From: Tribonema minus
Lineage: Eukaryota; Sar; Xanthophyceae; Tribonematales; Tribonemataceae
NCBI GenBank assembly: GCA_017506865.1
Contig: JAFCMP010000514.1
Location: 1,903,979-1,967,978 of the forward strand
DNA length: 64,000 nucleotides
Direction of reading: 5' to 3'
In this document: one piece after another, positions 1 through 10,664 of the stretch
How the letters are laid out: each line of letters opens with the position of its first letter
Position numbering within the stretch: the first letter of the stretch is position 1
The notes under the pieces: model-generated
The model's input: only the letters and a program-made list of their open reading frames with translations
Database searches by the model: none
What the model was told of the DNA's origin: nothing
Translations under genes and position numbers: made by a program

Positions 1-868
1 CTCTCTGACATTGACTGCTGTTCCCCGTCACAGCGCACGCTGACATTGATCGGGCTTGTAATGTTGGGCGGTAGCATAAGTGCTCTGTTGTTGACGGCAC
101 ATGAAACATCCAGCAATCAGTATTCTGCGCTCAGCTCTGAATGCGTGCATGTCTGCATCACCACGTGTGCTGACTGCTCGTCTGCTGTTGTTTCCACAGG
201 ATACAACAAAAATTATCAAATTATCAATATCATTGGCTACCAGAAGGACGTCGGAGTAGGGATGCGCGAGGGTTCTTGCGGCGCGCGCATGCGTGCGCTG
301 TTGCGTTTTCCAACGACATGTGCGCGGACGCCGTGGAAGGTGCGTGGCGCCCAAGCCCTTAGCAAATGCATGCGCAATCGGCCTGACGCCAGTGCACACT
401 ACGACACGCGACCCTCGTGGCGAGGCTCAACAGCTACATACAGCGCAAGCATGCGCATGCCGAGCGTTGCCACAGCAATGTGCAGTGCGCATATGTTCGC
501 TAAGGGCTTGGGCGCCACACACCTACCACGGCGTTCGCGCACATGTTGTGGAAACACACAACAGTGCACGTGTGCGGGCGCCGCAACAAACCCTCAGCAT
601 CGCGCACGCCGCCGTCCTCCTTGTAGCCAATGATATTTATAACTTGATAATTTTTGTCTCCTGGGGACACAACAATGGCAGCAGAGCGGTCAGCACATGT
701 GGTGTTGCAGGCATTCGTGCGATCCGAGCTGCGCAAAGCACGACTCGGAGGGTGCTATGTGTTGCACGCGCAGTCGATGACGAAGCACTTGACGTTACCG
801 CCGGACATCTCAAGCTCGATCGATGTCAGCGTGCACTGTGCCCAGGAACAGCAGTGAGTGTCAGAGAG
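1..868. repeat. Large imperfect inverted repeat (foldback-like element)
   Basis: The left arm (about 1-375) is the reverse complement of the right arm (about 487-868), with many mismatches and small indels. The ends match best: CTCTCTGACATTGACTGCTG at position 1 pairs with the reverse complement of the segment ending GTCAGAGAG at 868. The inner end pairs around CCAAGCCCTTAGC (352-364) and GCTAAGGGCTTGG (499-511). A spacer of about 110 bases separates the arms. Short open frames in the two arms translate to related peptides (both contain VLLVANDI), simply because the arms are copies. No transposase is visible. The left boundary coincides with the window edge, so no target-site duplication can be tested. 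It could be a foldback or MITE-type element, an inverted duplication, or a hairpin-RNA locus. Confidence 0.75.
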
Positions 869-1696
869 CAAACGCTTTTTCAGCTGCAACTGGATGACTG
901 AAAAGCGTGCCTAAGGTTAGCTGCGATGCTGTCACTTGCATCATGGCAGAGAGTGGTGTGGTGTGGTGTTGGAGCCCCAGCATATTGGCTGGAGGTCACA
1001 GGAAGCCCATTTTGGCAGTTAGGCAGGTGAGATAGGGAGGGCAAGCTGGGACAACAACATTCTTAGGGAAGGCCCCCCACAGGGTCAATAGGGTGGCTAA
1101 AATGAGCTTCTAGGTTGGAGGGGACCACTGCTGTTGTACCATCTGTTGCAGCTCCTGTGGGTGCCTCCCATCTTTCGACAAAAGTGCATGTTCGCAGGCA
1201 GGTATCGACGATGGCCGACACGCGCTAGCGGCGGTCCCTCTGAGGACGCAGAGACTGATACAAGCTGCGTGCTTGCCAAGCCAGCAGGCCAAAGCAGCGT
1301 GAGGCAGCAGTATGCCCCCCCAACACTCTCCCACACCCATGAAAGCAGCAGCTTACCAGTTGGGAAGTCGGTACCCCGATCCGCCGCCCAAAGGCGACGC
1401 CGATCAGGGCTACCGTCGCCCATCTGAGGGTTGGTCCGAGCCTTCACGCTTTCATGTCTGTGTCTACTTCAACTTGAAGTCTTCAGTAACTCGACTCGAG
1501 TCAAGGTGAGAGTCGAGTCGAGTTCTGAAACTGTCATCGCGAGAAAGGCAGCGCTAGCGCAGTGCTTGTGCGACCTGCAGCAGGCAGAACGTGTACGCAA
1601 CTGCTTGAACATCAAGCCTTGAGCAGCGGCGGTCTTTACGACTAGCACTCTCCCTTCTTAGCCTTCGCCACTGACGAGCCCACGTAGCACAGCACA
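869..1696. other. Gene-free flank upstream of the SYP7 gene
   Basis: I see no convincing coding sequence here. Open frames of 60-116 codons overlap on both strands and have no recognisable motif. The segment should contain the promoter and 5' UTR of the SNARE gene starting at 1,697. Two short palindromes lie 170-230 bases before its start codon and are listed separately. Confidence 0.6.
1466..1524. repeat. Two adjacent short palindromes
   Basis: ACTTCAA-C-TTGAAGT at 1466-1480 is a perfect 7+1+7 palindrome. AACTCGACTCGA (1488-1499) pairs with TCGAGTCGAGTT (1513-1524) around a 13-base loop. They lie upstream of the SYP7 start codon and could be protein-binding sites or a hairpin in the 5' UTR. 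No function can be read from sequence alone. Confidence 0.55.
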
Positions 1697-4600
1697 ATGC
1701 CGGCAGGCATGGATCGAGAGCTGGACGTGCTTCTCATGAAATTGCAGAAAATACTACTGTCGGTTGGTGGGGATGACTTGGAGAGCGGAGGCAAGAAGAA
1801 GTCGTCCAAGGACGACAGATTTAACCTCGTCAAGGCCAGCGTCATGAGGCGCCTGACAGAGACCTGCGAACTGATGGAGAAGGCAGCCGCCACCAGCGGT
1901 GGAGGCCTTGCTTCGTCCACTGCTGACCCCAAGGCCGTAATCAAGAGGAATCAGGACATCAGGAGCAATCTGAGGACTCTGGAGGCGGAGTGGGGGGAGA
2001 TGGACGTCATGTTCCAGGCGGAGAGGACCAAGCGGAGGTCAAAAATGACCAAGGAGGAAATGGAGGCCCGCAGGCAGTTACTGGTGGACCTGCAGAGAGA
2101 GGTAAATGTTTCAGACAATAAGGGTGTGCGTGGTCTGGCAAGCCGCTGCACTTGACGCAAAACCGGCAATGTCTGCCTCTGACCATGGCATACAAAAGCT
2201 GCCCAGCCTGTGCTCTCTGCTGATAAACAGAGGACCGGCATGCGCGCAAGTCCTGCATATACAAGCTGCAGAGCATTATTCAGGAATAACACGAAAGGAG
2301 AATTTGCAAGCATTTGCTCACACCAGTCTCCAGTGAGGGCATCAATGTGTTGCGCGGCTGTGAATTGCCCCAGCGAGGAAGCGCCAGCGTGCTCGTGCAG
2401 CGAGTGCATGCACAATGAATTCATGCTGCTGCAAACATCAGCTTATGTCAATCAGGCAGCTGCTTTCGCCGTTCATCAATGCAGGCCTACAATTTGCATG
2501 CATGAGCTTGTTGGCATGCTGATACATGTCAGCAACTGATGCTTCTTGATTTCCGCGCCCAGCGCCTTTCTTTGCATGTACTGTACAAACTGTGCCTATG
2601 CAATGCCCTCCACTGGCAGCTGCCCGTGGTTTGCCAACTGCATGGCGGCAAGAGACCATGTTCTGCTGCACACCCACTTATAGTGTGATCGCTAAGTGTC
2701 AACCTGCAGTGTGCCCTGCGAAGCGCTGACCGGCTCCTCTCTTGCGCACCGCGCCTCTACTGATCAACCGCAACAGATAGCGGAGCTGAAGGCCCTCAAC
2801 CAGCAGGCCGCCGTGGGCGCCTCCGTGGGCGTCGCCTCCAGCGCGTACGCCGCATTCAAGCCGCAGGACTCGGCGGCGGCGCTGGCGGGGGGCGCCAAGG
2901 GGGGCGCGGAAGTGCGGCCGGCCAACCTGTCCAACGAGCAGGTGCGCGACTGCTGCACTCGTGCCGCGTTCGCGAGATGCAGGGCAGGGCAGTTCGTGTG
3001 GTACTGGCTCCTGGGCGACATCTTGCACACGCGAGTCGCGGATGTGTAGAGTCCGCGCAAAGCGCACAGCATTGAGCGGGAGACACAGCATTGCGCGGAG
3101 ACTGATGCACTTTGCATGGCTAGTCTATCAGTCCAGTCGGTGGTACGTTCTCGCGTCAAGCGGACGCTGGAGCGCTTTGTTCGGGCCGATTGTGCCAGTG
3201 GACGATGCGAACCTGGGCTGCAGGCTGCACGCTCTTCGACTGCCCGTCATGCACTGAAGATGTCACTGATGTGTGAAGTGGCCGCAGGTTCCGCTTAACC
3301 TATGCTGCTGCCATATTAGCTGCTGATACGACAAAGCGTGGTCGTGTTTTGCGTTTTATTCGTGCAGCACTACCGCATCCAGCAAATACGGGAGCGCAGC
3401 AAGGAGATGGAGAACACATACCTTAGCAAGGCAAGTTTCCTCGAAGCTGCGTGCATGCACTTGTGGCGCCGTGTGCCGGCACAGTGAATTGCTGCAGTGG
3501 CTGGAGTGCTTCGTATATACTTCTATTGTACTTGTCCATGAAGAGAAGAAGAGCTGTTGCCTTCATCTTGCTGGCATTGTGCACAATGGCGTTGCTGCCA
3601 ATCTCTTCCACCACTGCATATACAGCAATGCTGGTGGTCTTGGTCTTCTTTGAGCGCACATGCCTAAGTATACCCTGTCACCATATGCCGCTCCTGGTGC
3701 TGCTTTGTAAAGCAACTCGCACACTGTTGAAACCATGACTGCCGGTCATATTTTTGCCCGAACAGATTGAGGAGCACGTGGACCGGCTGGGAGACCTTGC
3801 CAGGGGTATGGGCGAGGAGCTCGTGCTACAGGTATGTATGTAGCCTTGGTATGTATGTAGCCCTTGATTTACAAGCAGGGCCTCCATAACTGGCTCCATA
3901 TCTTGTCTGGAATTTAGGTCCTCGCATTTTGCGCAAAAGATTTCATCTATGTGCAGAAGATCTTGTCTGTGTGCCAAGCTCGAAAAGTGGCGAGCGCATG
4001 TGCGCATCGCGCCATGCAGCCATCAGACGGCCCTGGCGGCCACCGTGATGATAGTCGTGTGGGGTATGGGCTTGGAGCTGTTCCCACTGTGTGTGTATGT
4101 GCTGAAAACTCTGTTCGAGGTTTGTGTGTGGTGTCACTACGACCAGTGCTGCCCTCAGATGTTTTTGCCCTGAATTCGTGGCTGTTGTGTGTTGTGTTGT
4201 GACTCGCGTAGCTAACAACCCCTCTGCTGCGATTCTGGCCAATATGAACAACTGGCAGCATCAAGCACAGTGCAAGATGTAGGATCTTCTGCGCACGTGG
4301 TTTGAAGATGCTTCAAAGCCAACTTCAAATCAGTGTATTTCGAAGTGCATACTTTTTGCAGCCACTTTTGCTGTCTCGATTGCACGCTGCTGCAAGGAAG
4401 ACGGAGCGCTCATTGACAAGCATTGTAGGCGACAGCACTCATACTCACGTGCACCCCTTGTATGACATGTATTGCACGTACGTGCCTGCAGGAGCGCATG
4501 CTGGATGACCTTGGGAACCGCATTGAGAGCACACAGGAGAAACTGGCGAATGTGAACGTGCGCATGAAGGACACCCTCAAGAAGGTACGGCAGCGTTGCC

Positions 4601-5163
4601 TTGCTGCTTGATGGGGGGGGGGGGGGGGGGGGCAGGGGGCATAGCTAATGATGTTGGTGGTAATCACAGGGGGGGGGGGGGGGGTCGCGGTGTAGTGTGC
4701 GAGCAAGCTGCTGATTGGTTTGGCGGAGTGAAGAGATGGCGCGGAGGTACACTTATTTGACTATCTCGCCAATCACGTGATTCAGCAGCAGGGTGCGTGC
4801 TGCAGTTGCTGCGCGCATGCTGCACCACGCACAGTCTAGTGAAGAATGAAAGGCAAGTGACAGGCAGTGGCGCCAATCAGTGGGATTTGATGCCAGCCTG
4901 GCAGACAGCATGTTACTCAAGTTGCAGGGTGCTGCAGGCATGCATACACTGCCTGCGTGTGCTGACCCATGACATATCTAGGGCTCAGTTCAGTTACATG
5001 TGACCATGCGGTTGCAACGCAGCTGCAATTGACTTCGCGATCTCTGCGGGCTGTGCATCTTTCTCAGGTGCGCGCGGCGGACAAGTTCTGCGTGGACATA
5101 ATGTGCGTGCTGCTCATGCTGGGGCTGGCCGCCGTCCTCTACGCGGTCATCAAGAACGGCTAG
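1697..5163 (+). CDS. SYP7: SYP7-family Qc-SNARE, six exons, 295 aa
   Basis: Tail-anchored SNARE of the plant/green-lineage SYP7 group, which supplies the Qc helix for membrane fusion in the secretory and endomembrane system. Exons: 1697-2101, 2777-2941, 3368-3430, 3766-3831, 4492-4584, 5068-5163. All five introns are phase 0 and the joined frame is open throughout. Residues 1-190 form the variable N-terminal region with a charged helical stretch (MTKEEMEARRQLLVDL). The SNARE helix covers about 200-268, with Gln233 at the place of the ionic zero layer (EELVLQERMLDD). NVNVRMKDTLKKVRAADKFC closely follows the SYP71 end region as I remember it. Residues about 271-292 are a single C-terminal membrane anchor (IMCVLLMLGLAAVLYAVI) followed by KNG. 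Arabidopsis SYP71 is about 266 aa. The first ATG is used; Met5 is an alternative. Intron 3 has a GC donor. Intron 5 holds poly-G tracts. Confidence 0.9.
3431..3765 (+). other. GC-AG intron in SYP7
   Basis: Exon 3 ends AGCAAG and is followed by GCAAGT, the standard context of a GC donor. The acceptor is CCCGAACAG before 3766. Using the nearby GT at 3435 instead would shift phase and put an in-frame TGA right after the junction. The GC donor keeps the frame that encodes the SNARE helix. Confidence 0.8.
4613..4684 (+). repeat. Poly-G tracts in intron 5 of SYP7
   Basis: An uninterrupted run of 20 G (4613-4632) is followed by a G5 block and a 16-G run (4669-4684). All lie on the transcribed sense strand within the intron. 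Four or more G-runs in about 70 bases can in principle form a G-quadruplex in the pre-mRNA. Run lengths may be inexact because homopolymers are error-prone. Confidence 0.85.
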
Positions 5164-5510
5164 GCCATCAACTTCAAGTTCAGGCGTCTGCCCTGTCGCA
5201 AGCGCAACTTGCAGTTGAGCTAGCTGAGCACTGCCGTGCGGCGTGTGTGGCGCCTGTGCCAGACGGGGCAGCGCTTGCACTCTGCGGCATAGGCGCTGAG
5301 TGGCGGTATCATGCGCAGCGCGTATCGTCTCGTTGTCTGGGTGTCGTTGCACTGCCAATTGCGCATTATGGGCATCACAGTCTGTGGTTGCATTCAAGGG
5401 GGAGAGTGATGGGGGAGGGGGGAAAGGCAGTTTCAGTTGTAGTGGGCACAAAGCTGCTGCTGCTGTAGCGGATGCGGCAGTGCCACTTTGTTGTGGTCCA
5501 TATCTGTGTA

Positions 5511-5515
5511 TGTAA
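5511..5515 (+). terminator. Candidate polyadenylation signal TGTAA for SYP7
   Basis: TGTAA lies 348 bases past the SYP7 stop codon on the same strand. Chlorophyte mRNAs commonly use TGTAA 10-20 bases before the cleavage site. A pentamer occurs often by chance, so this is only a candidate. Confidence 0.35.
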
Positions 5516-5885
5516 TCGTCTCATTCGTGTCATCTGATGGTTGGTTATTCCTCTGCATGTGTCGCAGCATACTCATGGAAGCACGTTGGAAACCAGTTGC
5601 GCGCAGCTTGCTCGGGTTCTTTGGTGCTTTGCCTCTCCGCATTGCTGTTTTGCTTTATGAGTGCAACGCATGGTGAGCTGCTGCCATCATGCACTATGTA
5701 CCTACATTTTCCCACTGCTCCCGCTGGGAGGCTGGCATTGGAAGTGTGCACACTCCAAAGAAACCATGTGTTTGCCTGTGTTCATGAAATATGAGTTGCA
5801 CACACAGCGCATTTATGTATGCACAACATCACTTCTGCATGTCATCACCGTTTGACATCGTGTGACACGGGTGCCTCCAAATGAT

Positions 5886-6021
5886 CCTTGCATCATGAAT
5901 TAGCTTGTAAAATGTTGCTTCCAGGTGTCAGTTGACTTCTCAGTATCATGAACACGACTTCAGAACTTCTCTGTGTCCCCTTGCATCATGAGTGAGCTTG
6001 ATGCTGCCAGGTATCAGTTGA
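5886..6021 (+). repeat. Imperfect direct duplication upstream of the 6,118 gene
   Basis: Segments 5886-5935 and 5979-6021 share CCTTGCATCATGA, then AGCTTG, then CCAGGT.TCAGTTGA, differing by a few substitutions and a gap of about seven bases. The copies are about 93 bases apart. Confidence 0.7.
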
Positions 6022-6117
6022 ATTCGACACGTTCAATGTGCAAACCTTCACGTGTCAACACACAACGTCTCCGGGGGGTCGTCCCACGAACTTCAAACTT
6101 CGCCTTTCACTTCAACA

Positions 6118-8515
6118 ATGCCAACTTCAATGAAGTTTTCAACTGAAGGGGAAGGAAACTTTTGCACAAGCTGTCAGTGCACCATGCCGCCGCATGTGAA
6201 AGATGAGGAATTGAAAGAAGAGGAGCCTGCCGAGCTGGAGACACAGGCTGAGCGAAAATCCGGCCAGAAGTTCCCAACACCTACTCCGGTAAGGTAGTTC
6301 AAAATTTCTCATCGCAGTCGCATTGTGTCTCGCGCTGCTTCTGCTGCACACATTATGGTGCTCACGTCGTTCGCTGTGTTTGCCTGTCGTGCATGTGCCG
6401 TGCAGGGCTTTGCTGACAGAGTGTTCTATGTGAGTACCCGGTGGGGGAAGTGTGGTGGGTCTGGAGCGCGTTGCCATTGCGTCTGTAGTTTAAACTCGAG
6501 CCCTTTTAGGCATCTTCATTTCAGACAAGTGCCGCACGCTAAGCAGCTAGCTTCTCCAGAATGTGACGTCAAGAGCTTGATAGCGAGTGGCGTGCTCGCT
6601 ACTCGATGGCCGCCTGGACATTTGTCGCACTCCTGCGTGAGGGATACAGGCCCCGTTCGCCCCTTGTCATGGCATCATGTCTGTAGATATCACTCCCCAA
6701 ACATCACCTTTGCAGCTCGAGACAAATCTGCAGCGAAGCTGGTACTGACAAGCTTCTTTGAGCAGGTTTGATTTGCAGCAAAGTTGTCTTCGTGTGCCCA
6801 TCTCTTTTTGAAGAAACAAGTACACCACTTATTCAATGTGACATTCAGAACTGACTTCCACTCACCCTTTGCAGTGCGTCGTGCAATAAAAGCGCCCGCT
6901 GGTCTCAATCGCTGATCGATGAGGTACTGTGGGCCCAGATATGGTGCTATTGGCCTAGACTAATTGGAGAGCCTCTGTGCTGTTGTTGAAAATTGCTGCA
7001 GGAAACGTTGCATCGGCAATTACCTGGGAGGTAAGTGGCAGTAGGGTTCGCGATCAAGACCGCTCTGATGTGTTGTTTTGGCGCTTATAACACAGCTGCT
7101 TTTCAAGCTGGTGTTGCTGATGACCTCATGCTGTGGCACTGCTTGTTTGCAGGACAGAACGCTAATTCGTATGTCAAAACGAGAAAAAGCCTCTCTTCAG
7201 TGGAGCACTTTGTACCGCAAGTGTCCTACAAGCACATTAGCCGACAGCACTCCAGTTCAGTCATTATGAAGTGATGCAGCTGAGGACAAAGCGGCTTGCA
7301 TCAGCTCTCGTCAGCAAAGGTCTACGTCATCCTGCATTGCGCAGCACTCATGAGGCACAGCATTCAAGACAGGTCTGGTGAACTCACCACACTGCATGTC
7401 GCCGAGGCTTCTGAACTCGCCGCGGCGCCATTCGCCTCCTGAAGCTGCACCACTGCCGCCACCGCCCCGCAGCGTCATGGCGCAGGAGTGGTGTCTTGCG
7501 TACGGCGTGCTGCCTGTGGAGGAAGCGGACAAGCTGTACAGGGCGCTGTGCAAGCAGAAGGGCGTCAAGCCCTCGGAGTCCCCCATGAAGGCGCCGCGCG
7601 CCGCGCCCGCCGCAAAGAAGCGGAAGGCGTCTGCGGGCAGGGTGGTGAAGGAGGACGGCGACGGCGCCACAGGTGGGGGTTTGGCACCGCTGTGCCGTCA
7701 AACGATGGTGGTGGTCGCTGCGTGCTAACTGCGTGGGGCTACTATCGGACATTGATGTACGACTGCGATGCAGACAGTTGTTTACCTCAGTTTTCCAGCG
7801 CAGGATGCTGACGATGTCGTCAGATAACACGCCACGGATGGTGGTCTGCTGCTGAGGCAGGGCAGGGTGTTGAGTTGGCGCGCATGCAATGATGCGTTGT
7901 GTAGTCCATCGGCAGAAACTCCACAGCACATTATGAGCCCACGCCATCTGTCAAGGCTTGAATTGCGTTATGTGGTGAGTACTAACAAATGCATTACTTG
8001 TGACGGACATTGCAGCAGCAAGCTAGCACGCGCAGCGGTAGCTTTGCATGTGACACTTGAAGTTCTACCACAGTACTTCGTATGGTGGTACCATGGGATG
8101 GCATTTGCACCCAGCATAGGGTGCGTGCAGCGCATGTTGCGGTGCAGCTGTTCAGGCAGCGAAACGGGAGCTTCATGGCATGCAATGGGCCATAGCCACT
8201 GATGTTCCAGAAGACTTCATAGTGGGATCACATGTGGGGGGGCAAGCCATGCATACGGCTACACAGCTCACAACGTTCTTTTCGATGCTCTGTTTTTTTA
8301 TTGGCTGCTAAATGACTGCTGTGCTTTACGGTACCTGATAGTGCATTTGCCAAACAACTGGAAAGCTGGAAGGCTTTGGCCCTCACGAGGGAATTGTCTG
8401 CATGCTGAAGCACTTGACCCTCAATATGCCTTGTGTCACTCCTCTTGTGGCCTCACTGTTGCCAGGTTTTGATGCCGGCAACGCATTTGAAGGAGTCGGA
8501 GCAAGTGGCATCTAG
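6118..8515 (+). CDS. Small conserved protein of unknown function, multi-exon, about 157 aa
   Basis: Exons proposed: 6118-6288, 6406-6429 (24 nt), 7002-7030 (29 nt), 7473-7672, 8466-8515. The joined core reads SGQKFPTPTP, then GFADRVFYETLHRQLPGS, then VMAQEWCLAYGVLPVEEADK. Splice phases match at every junction (0, 0, 2, 1), with good donors GTAAGG, GTGAGT and GTAAGT. From memory this resembles a land-plant and algal family of unknown function with a DRVFYE...SEMAQEWC..YGVL core; I cannot name a gene. After the core comes a Lys/Arg-rich tail (PAAKKRKASAGRVVKEDGDG) that looks like a nuclear localisation signal. The last exon adds a short acidic end, FDAGNAFEGVGASGI. Less certain: the first ATG (6118, or 6184) and the last exon. 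If the 7672 donor is not used, the frame stops at 7728, giving 159 aa. Confidence 0.62.
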
Positions 8516-9419
8516 AGCTTGATGCCCCAAACAGTCCAATCAGACCACGCAATGGCTTCAAAAAGCGATGCTTACTTGCCACATGTACTTGCCTCAAGTG
8601 AAACAAACAGCCGGGGTGGGTGAGACGGGGAGCAGACATCACGCATGATGCACACACATCCATCACATTGCGACCCGCCAGCCACCAAGCACGAATCCCA
8701 CGGGCCGTTTCAGCAAAGTTCAACAATGTGGTGACGGACATGAAGTTGAGGTGTGTGGCGACCAGCCACTCACTCCAAATGCAAAAACAGAAGCACCATC
8801 TTAATCACATGGCATATACTGTGTGTGTCCTGCTTCTGATGCAATGCAACGCCATGCATGTTGAGATCTGCAACATGGTATTTGCGTGCAGTGGAGCCAG
8901 CAACTGTCACTGTCGTATGCGCCTGCCTTTGACAAAAGCTGGTGCCTTGCCGTTCGCTCTGAGCTCATGCATTGCTTGCTACTGTTCCTATGCTATCTGC
9001 ATTGCACCAGTACGCCGTACCGCTGCTGATAGTGTTGTCATTTGCACGGAGTGCATCGGGCCTTCAATAGCATTGCGCTGCAGCAGAGATTGCTATGGAC
9101 GTGAGCTGTATGTAACCGGTCGCACTACTGCTTTCAAATGCACCATTAGCAGAGAAATTAAGAATCTCTTCAGAAATGTGTCAACTTGTTGTCAAGGCCC
9201 ACTCCATGATCATGATTGGCATAACAAAAAACACAATTACCTGCTGGGTTTGCTTGACAGCATGAACATGATTCTTTTTCAGAATGCTTTGAACGTCAGG
9301 CGCAGTGTGTACCGCATGATGTGCACAGACAGGTTGAAGCACAGAGAAAACTGTGGATCCACAGATCACAGATGTACAATTTGATCCATCTCTGATACAA
9401 GGGTGAACCTTCTTGAGCA
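8516..9419. other. Gene-free space between two converging genes
   Basis: This should hold the 3' UTRs of the + strand gene ending at about 8515 and of GPI8 on the - strand. TGTAA at 9111-9115 (+) is a candidate polyadenylation signal for the former. A 254-codon open frame at 8620-9384 starts at GTG and is rich in Cys, His and Met, with no domain. I read it as non-coding. Confidence 0.5.
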
Positions 9420-10526
9420 TTATGCAGCGCTTTTGTGCTGGCTGGTCCAGCTGATGGGGTAGCCATCATATGTCAGCTGCAAGTGTGTTTTGGCCCCAAA
9501 ATAGTCGCTCGCGGCTGCCATCATGATCTGCTCACTGCCAGCGGTGGCATGCACTGCCGGCACCGAGTTGAGCTCGCGCGGCTTGTACGAGCGCAGCAGC
9601 GCAGCCACACTCGCTTTATTTGCGGCAGCCGATGCAGGCACCTTGAAAAACTCTACCGTCGCTGTACTAAACCTGTCCATGGTGGGCAGGCCGAGCTCGC
9701 CGTCCACTCTGTGCGCGTACGAGTTCTCCCCCAGCGAGCTGCTGCCCACGCACACGACACCGGGCGCCGCGACGGCGCTGAAGAGCGAGCCCGCCTGGCA
9801 CGTGTCCACCATCATGAGCACCCTGCCGTAGCGGCCGCTGGCGCGCATGTCAGCGAGCGCGTCGCCCAGCTCCTGAGCGCTGACCTCGTTGGCGTCCTGG
9901 AACTTGAGGAAGCCGTCGCCGCCGTGGCCGCTCATGTAGACGAGCACGTTGCTGGCGGCGTCTGTCCGGAGGGACTTTGAGAAGGGGTCCGTGGGAGGCA
10001 CGCGGCCGGTCAGCAGGCGCAGGAAGGCAGCGGCAGTGACCTCGTCTCCCCGGTAGTCCACTTCCACGTCATCGCTGTAGGACTGGAAGTGATTTTCTTC
10101 GCCGTGATACAGATGCCCTCTGTAGGAGTTGCGAGCATTGCAGGGCATATCGTCGGCCAGCATGAGTATGATGTGGCTGTCTTGTATGCCCAGCTGCTTG
10201 ACGGTGCGGTAGATGGCCAGGGTATTGGCGATGTGTCGGTAATTGAACCAGTATCTTGACGTACAAACCTGCGTAGATACAGAGCGGCGACAGAGGGCCT
10301 TCAGTGTCTGCGTACGCTGCGTATAACAGCAGTGTCACCAAAGAGTAACTTGCAATGGCAAAGCAATGATGCACTTCCTCACCAGCACAGCCCAGTTGTT
10401 GTGCTGCTGTGGCGGCTGCTGCTGCCCCTTTGGTTGGTATTGATTTGCTCTGCATTGCAGGTGACGCTCATTGAGCAGTAGGGGCAGCAACAGAAGCCCT
10501 ACTAGCTTGCGAGAACGCCTTGTCAT
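9420..10526 (-). CDS. GPI8: GPI-anchor transamidase catalytic subunit (PIG-K/GPI8), two exons, 330 aa
   Basis: Caspase-fold (C13) cysteine protease of the ER GPI-transamidase. It cleaves the C-terminal signal of precursor proteins and transfers them to GPI. Exons 10526-10383 and 10268-9420 are separated by a 114-nt phase-0 intron (donor GTGAGG, acceptor CTACGCAG). Residues 1-18 contain a hydrophobic signal (LVGLLLLPLLL). HNNWAVL joins VCTSRYWFNYRHIANTL across the intron, as in the family. Catalytic His163 is in YMSGHGGDGFLKF and Cys205 in MMVDTCQAGSLF, within one residue of the human numbering as I recall it (His164, Cys206). Cys91 in MLADDMPCN matches the cysteine that disulfide-bonds PIG-T in other species. 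GENSYAH and MDRFSTATVEFF are further family blocks. The protein ends SQHKSAA with no C-terminal membrane segment, unlike human and yeast enzymes. Confidence 0.95.
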
Positions 10527-10664
10527 GGGTTTATGAGAAGCAACGATACTTCAAGTTTGTGAACCTCAACTTCAAACAAGGAATAAATGAAAAAACAGTT
10601 GAGCTCGAGCTCCTCAGCCAGCTCTCCAGCAGAACCTGGAGCCACAGCCTCTTGTAAGCGCACG

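Larger units (their letters stand above)
5164..6117 (+). other. 3' UTR of SYP7 and upstream region of the next gene
   Basis: No coding region is supported. A TGTAA at 5511-5515, about 350 bases after the SYP7 stop, fits the polyadenylation signal used by chlorophytes. A second lies near 5906. A partial direct duplication (5886-5935 and 5979-6021) sits just before the next gene. Confidence 0.5.

Noticed and set aside
28..901. Open frames of 123-202 codons in the first 900 bases
   Set aside because: They lie in the arms of an inverted repeat and look alike only because the DNA arms are copies; composition is not protein-like.
8620..9384. 254-codon + strand open frame
   Set aside because: Starts at GTG, has Cys/His/Met-rich random-like composition and no domain; it overlaps the expected 3' UTRs of two convergent genes.
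9420..10526. Metacaspase or legumain instead of GPI8
   Set aside because: The blocks MLADDMPCN, DDVEVDYRGDEVT and YMSGHGGDGFLKF are specific to GPI8/PIG-K.
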